Source: JALHSV01 sp964553535
GTDB lineage: Bacteria > Nitrospirota > Thermodesulfovibrionia > Thermodesulfovibrionales > SM23-35
DNA length: 14,175 bases
Assembly: GCA_964553535.1 (NCBI GenBank)
Contig: CAZKLK010000033.1
Coordinates: 1-14,175 of the forward strand
Direction of reading: 5' to 3'
The translations under genes and the position numbers were made by a program. Under the pieces are notes generated by a model, which saw only the letters and a list, made by a program, of their open reading frames with translations, was not told where the DNA came from and searched no databases. Below, piece by piece: positions 12,369-14,175 of this stretch; within the stretch, counting starts at the first letter, position 1; the number at the start of each line of letters is the position of its first letter.

Positions 12369-13343
12369 TCATATGCGAAGGCCGCAGGCTTCAAGGAGTC
12401 TCAGGTCGTCTTCGGGGCTTCTCCCCATGGTTGTGAGGTAATCGCCTGTAATAACGCCGTCCGCCCCCGCGAAAAAGATCAATGAACCGAATTCTCCCAG
12501 CACCTGCGTTCTTCCTCCGCATATTCTGATTTCCTTGCGCGGCAGAATAAACCGGCAGAGACTGATGATTTTCAGGGCCTCCATGGGATGGAGCAGGGTT
12601 CTGTTTTCCAAAGCTGTTCCCTTCACCGGTATCAGAAAGTTGACCGCTACGGAATCTGCACCGAGGTCCCGCAGGTCCAAGGCCATATCTATCCTGTCCT
12701 GCCATGTCTCGCCCATGCCGAAAATGCCGCCGGAGCAGACGGAGAGCCCGGCCTCCCGGGCCGCCCGGATGGTGCGCACCTTGTCAGCGTAGGTATGGGT
12801 GCTGCATATCGCGGGGAAATGCCTGCGGGAAGTCTCTATGTTGTGATGATAACGGTCGAGGCCGGCATCTTTCAGAACAGAAAGCCCGTCTTTATCGAGA
12901 AGACCAAGACTCGCGCATGGCGTAATTCCGACGTCTCTTATGGCGGAAGCGATGTCCGCAATCTCAACGAGCTCCTTCCGGGACACGGCCCTTCCGCCCG
13001 TCACAACGGAGAACCGTTTAATGCCATATGTTTTCGCCTTGCCGGCTTCCCTGATGACATGTTCTTTTTTTATCAATGGATAAACATTTATCTTTGCCCT
13101 GCTCCGCGAAGACTGCGGGCAGAACGAGCAATCCTCGGGGCATAGTCCTGATTTCGCATTGACAATGGAGCATAACCCGGCGATATCGCCTCTGAAATGC
13201 GACCGGATCCTGTTTGCCGATGCGAGGAGATTTATAATATCGGCGCCGTCTATCCCGGCAATAAGGGCCGCTTCTTCTCCCGTTATCGCGCGGCCCCGCA
13301 GAACGCGCTCTTCAAGGGATTTGATACTGTCTGCCGTATCCAC
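12369..13343 (-). CDS. bioB: Biotin synthase BioB, variant auxiliary-cluster type
   Basis: Radical SAM enzyme inserting sulfur into dethiobiotin, the last step of biotin synthesis. The SAM-cluster motif NAKSGLCPEDCSFCPQS gives C68, C72 and C75. Other conserved stretches are HHNIETS (166-172), SGGIFGMGET (204-213) and ICGGR (274-278). E. coli BioB holds its second cluster with C97, C128, C188 and R260. The equivalents here are S112 (RFSVVTGG), C143, C203 and R278, so the first ligand is lost, while C275 lies beside the arginine. This resembles the form recently described in anaerobes with a larger auxiliary cluster. Length 324 residues. The start is GTG with GGAGG 5 nt upstream. No other biotin gene is in the window. 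Confidence 0.93.
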   Translation of the reverse strand: MDTADSIKSLEERVLRGRAITGEEAALIAGIDGADIINLLASANRIRSHFRGDIAGLCSIVNAKSGLCPEDCSFCPQSSRSRAKINVYPLIKKEHVIREAGKAKTYGIKRFSVVTGGRAVSRKELVEIADIASAIRDVGITPCASLGLLDKDGLSVLKDAGLDRYHHNIETSRRHFPAICSTHTYADKVRTIRAAREAGLSVCSGGIFGMGETWQDRIDMALDLRDLGADSVAVNFLIPVKGTALENRTLLHPMEALKIISLCRFILPRKEIRICGGRTQVLGEFGSLIFFAGADGVITGDYLTTMGRSPEDDLRLLEACGLRI

Positions 13344-13427
13344 TGTCTCCTCCGTAGAAATAAGCCGTTTTCATAATTGCAAAAAACATTTCCGCAGTGC
13401 GTTTAGTAAAGTCAGTCTTCTGAAATA

Positions 13428-13457
13428 AAAATACCACTGTGACGCCGGATTTGTAAA
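13428..13457 (-). promoter_or_regulatory. Probable bioB promoter
   Basis: On the minus strand TTTACA is followed by 18 nt and TATTTT, the latter preceded by TGG as an extended -10. Transcription would start near 13420, leaving a leader of about 77 nt before the GTG at 13343. Confidence 0.55.
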
Positions 13458-13467
13458 TCGTATCCGG
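13445..13467. repeat. Inverted repeat flanking the bioB -35 element
   Basis: CCGGAT at 13445-13450 and ATCCGG at 13462-13467 form a perfect 6-bp inverted repeat whose 11-nt spacer contains the TTTACA hexamer of the bioB promoter. The spacer and its edge read TTGTAAATC, close to one half of the BirA operator consensus, but no second half-site is found at the expected distance. Confidence 0.35.
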
Positions 13468-13486
13468 AACCCGGCTCCCCGGGTCC
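13466..13486. repeat. GC-rich hairpin between bioB and the HAD hydrolase gene
   Basis: Bases 13466-13474 pair with 13479-13486 through eight pairs with one bulged A and a CTCC loop. It is followed by a very GC-rich stretch up to 13520 that contains the palindrome CCGGCCGG. The two divergent genes leave no obvious transcript to be terminated here, so its role is unknown. Confidence 0.35.
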
Positions 13487-13523
13487 GCAAGGCTGCGCAC
13501 CGGCCGGCGCCGCTGCGGGACTG

Positions 13524-13532
13524 TGATATAAT
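13524..13532 (+). promoter_or_regulatory. Extended -10 promoter of the HAD hydrolase gene
   Basis: TGA TATAAT is a perfect extended -10. It ends 5 nt before ATG at 13538, and no ribosome-binding site intervenes, so the transcript should be leaderless. The upstream -35 position is G-C rich and does not match the consensus. Confidence 0.6.
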
Positions 13533-13537
13533 TCTTC

Positions 13538-14175
13538 ATGCCGGTAAACGTCTTGCTGTTCGACCTTGACGGAACCCTTGTTGACACGATCATTGATATA
13601 ACAAACGCCTTGAATTTTGCGCTCAAGCCCGCGGGAATAAGGGAGTTCACGGCAGACGATGCCAAAGCGCTTGTGGGGGAAGGAATCACAAAACTTCTGG
13701 AGAAAGTATTGAGCGAGGGGAAAAGGGACTTCACTCAGGAAGCGGTAAACAGGTTTGTCGGGTATTACCGCGATCATCTTATAGATCACTCTTCCCTGTA
13801 TCCCGATGTAAAAGAAACCCTCGGGCGTCTCGGCAACTTCAGGAAGGCCGTAATATCGAACAAAAGGGAGTGCCTCACAACGGGGGCGCTGAAGGGTTTC
13901 GGACTTCTCGGATATTTCGAACTCGTGGCCGGAAGCGACACCGCTCCCGGGAAAAAGCCTTCCCCGGCGCCGGTTTTATATGCGCTTCAGAAACTCGGCG
14001 CAAGACCGGAGGAAGCTGTTATGATAGGGGACAGCAACTTTGATATAGCCGCCGGGAAAAATGCGGGGGTTGTGACCGTTGCAGTTACTTACGGGTATTG
14101 CGGAAGGCAGACCCTGACAGGGGCGGATTACCTGATTGACGAATTCCGGGAACTGCCCTCTGTCCTGTTAGGAAT
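13538..14175 (+). CDS. gph: HAD-family hydrolase, probable phosphoglycolate phosphatase, cut by the window end
   Basis: The frame is open from ATG 13538 to the last base, giving 212 residues and no stop, so only a short C-terminal part is missing. The HAD motifs are complete: motif I FDLDGTLVDT with nucleophile D9 and D11, motif II ISN with S107, motif III K140 in GKKPSP, motif IV GDSNFD with D165 and D169. An alpha-helical cap (about 18-85) of the Gph/PGMB type lies between motifs I and II. The family dephosphorylates small phosphate esters; 2-phosphoglycolate is the likeliest substrate but pyrophosphate or other sugar phosphates cannot be excluded. The gene diverges from bioB, with 194 nt between start codons, and lacks a ribosome-binding site. 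Confidence 0.9.
   Translation, partial: MPVNVLLFDLDGTLVDTIIDITNALNFALKPAGIREFTADDAKALVGEGITKLLEKVLSEGKRDFTQEAVNRFVGYYRDHLIDHSSLYPDVKETLGRLGNFRKAVISNKRECLTTGALKGFGLLGYFELVAGSDTAPGKKPSPAPVLYALQKLGARPEEAVMIGDSNFDIAAGKNAGVVTVAVTYGYCGRQTLTGADYLIDEFRELPSVLLG

Noticed and set aside
12358..12387. Eight-base direct repeat GGCCGCAG at the lysR/bioB junction
   Set aside because: It is short, not inverted, and one copy lies in bioB coding sequence; it gives neither a hairpin nor an attachment-site pattern.
13312..13789. Minus-strand frames of 140 and 125 codons across the bioB upstream region and the HAD gene
   Set aside because: They run opposite the complete HAD motifs of the plus-strand gene and across a promoter region; no family is recognisable.
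2572..14175. Glycolate pathway linking the phosphatase (phosphoglycolate to glycolate) with the GlcF-like protein
   Set aside because: The two genes are about 10 kb apart in different transcription units, and the substrates of both are uncertain.

Overview
The window is a dense, roughly 50% GC stretch of bacterial chromosome carrying 13 protein genes and the 5' part of a fourteenth. I see no mobile element, CRISPR array, tRNA or rRNA. A BamD lipoprotein indicates an organism with an outer membrane. A biotin synthase lacking one canonical cluster cysteine, a cysteine-rich LarE and two radical-SAM enzymes suggest an anaerobic or microaerophilic lifestyle. Gene content resembles Nitrospirota or the former Deltaproteobacteria; this is an impression from gene families, not a placement.

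Layout. Bases 1-1868 (+): promoter, leader and gene for Rho, followed 3 nt later by a small PaaI-type hotdog thioesterase. Bases 8687-1865 (-): a tight five-gene operon read as radical-SAM/DUF2344 fusion, RNase G, LarE-type sulfur transferase, GlcF-like two-cluster Fe-S protein, RsmG. Its last gene overlaps the thioesterase tail-to-tail by 4 nt. Bases 8846-9298 (+): MscL with a C-terminal zinc ribbon. Bases 9432-11367 (+): an apparent operon of bamD, precorrin-2 dehydrogenase and an OsmC-family protein, ending in a hairpin. Bases 11463-12356 (+): a LysR-type regulator. Bases 13343-12369 (-): bioB, convergent with the regulator. Bases 13538-14175 (+): a phosphoglycolate-phosphatase-like HAD hydrolase cut by the window end.

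How it fits together. Most genes are housekeeping: transcription termination, RNA decay, ribosome methylation, outer-membrane assembly, osmotic protection, biotin and siroheme synthesis. The most connected metabolic pair is larE next to a glycolate/lactate-oxidase-type Fe-S subunit, 9 nt apart, which hints at 2-hydroxy acid metabolism, although the partner genes (larA/B/C, glcD) are not here.

The most notable non-coding pattern concerns promoters. Four units (radical-SAM operon, bamD, lysR, HAD hydrolase) have a TGN-extended -10 element ending 5-8 nt before the start codon and no ribosome-binding site, so they look leaderless. rho, mscL and bioB instead have Shine-Dalgarno sequences and room for a leader. 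No clearly novel multi-gene system is evident; the best leads are this promoter architecture, the atypical BioB and the three-cysteine LarE.
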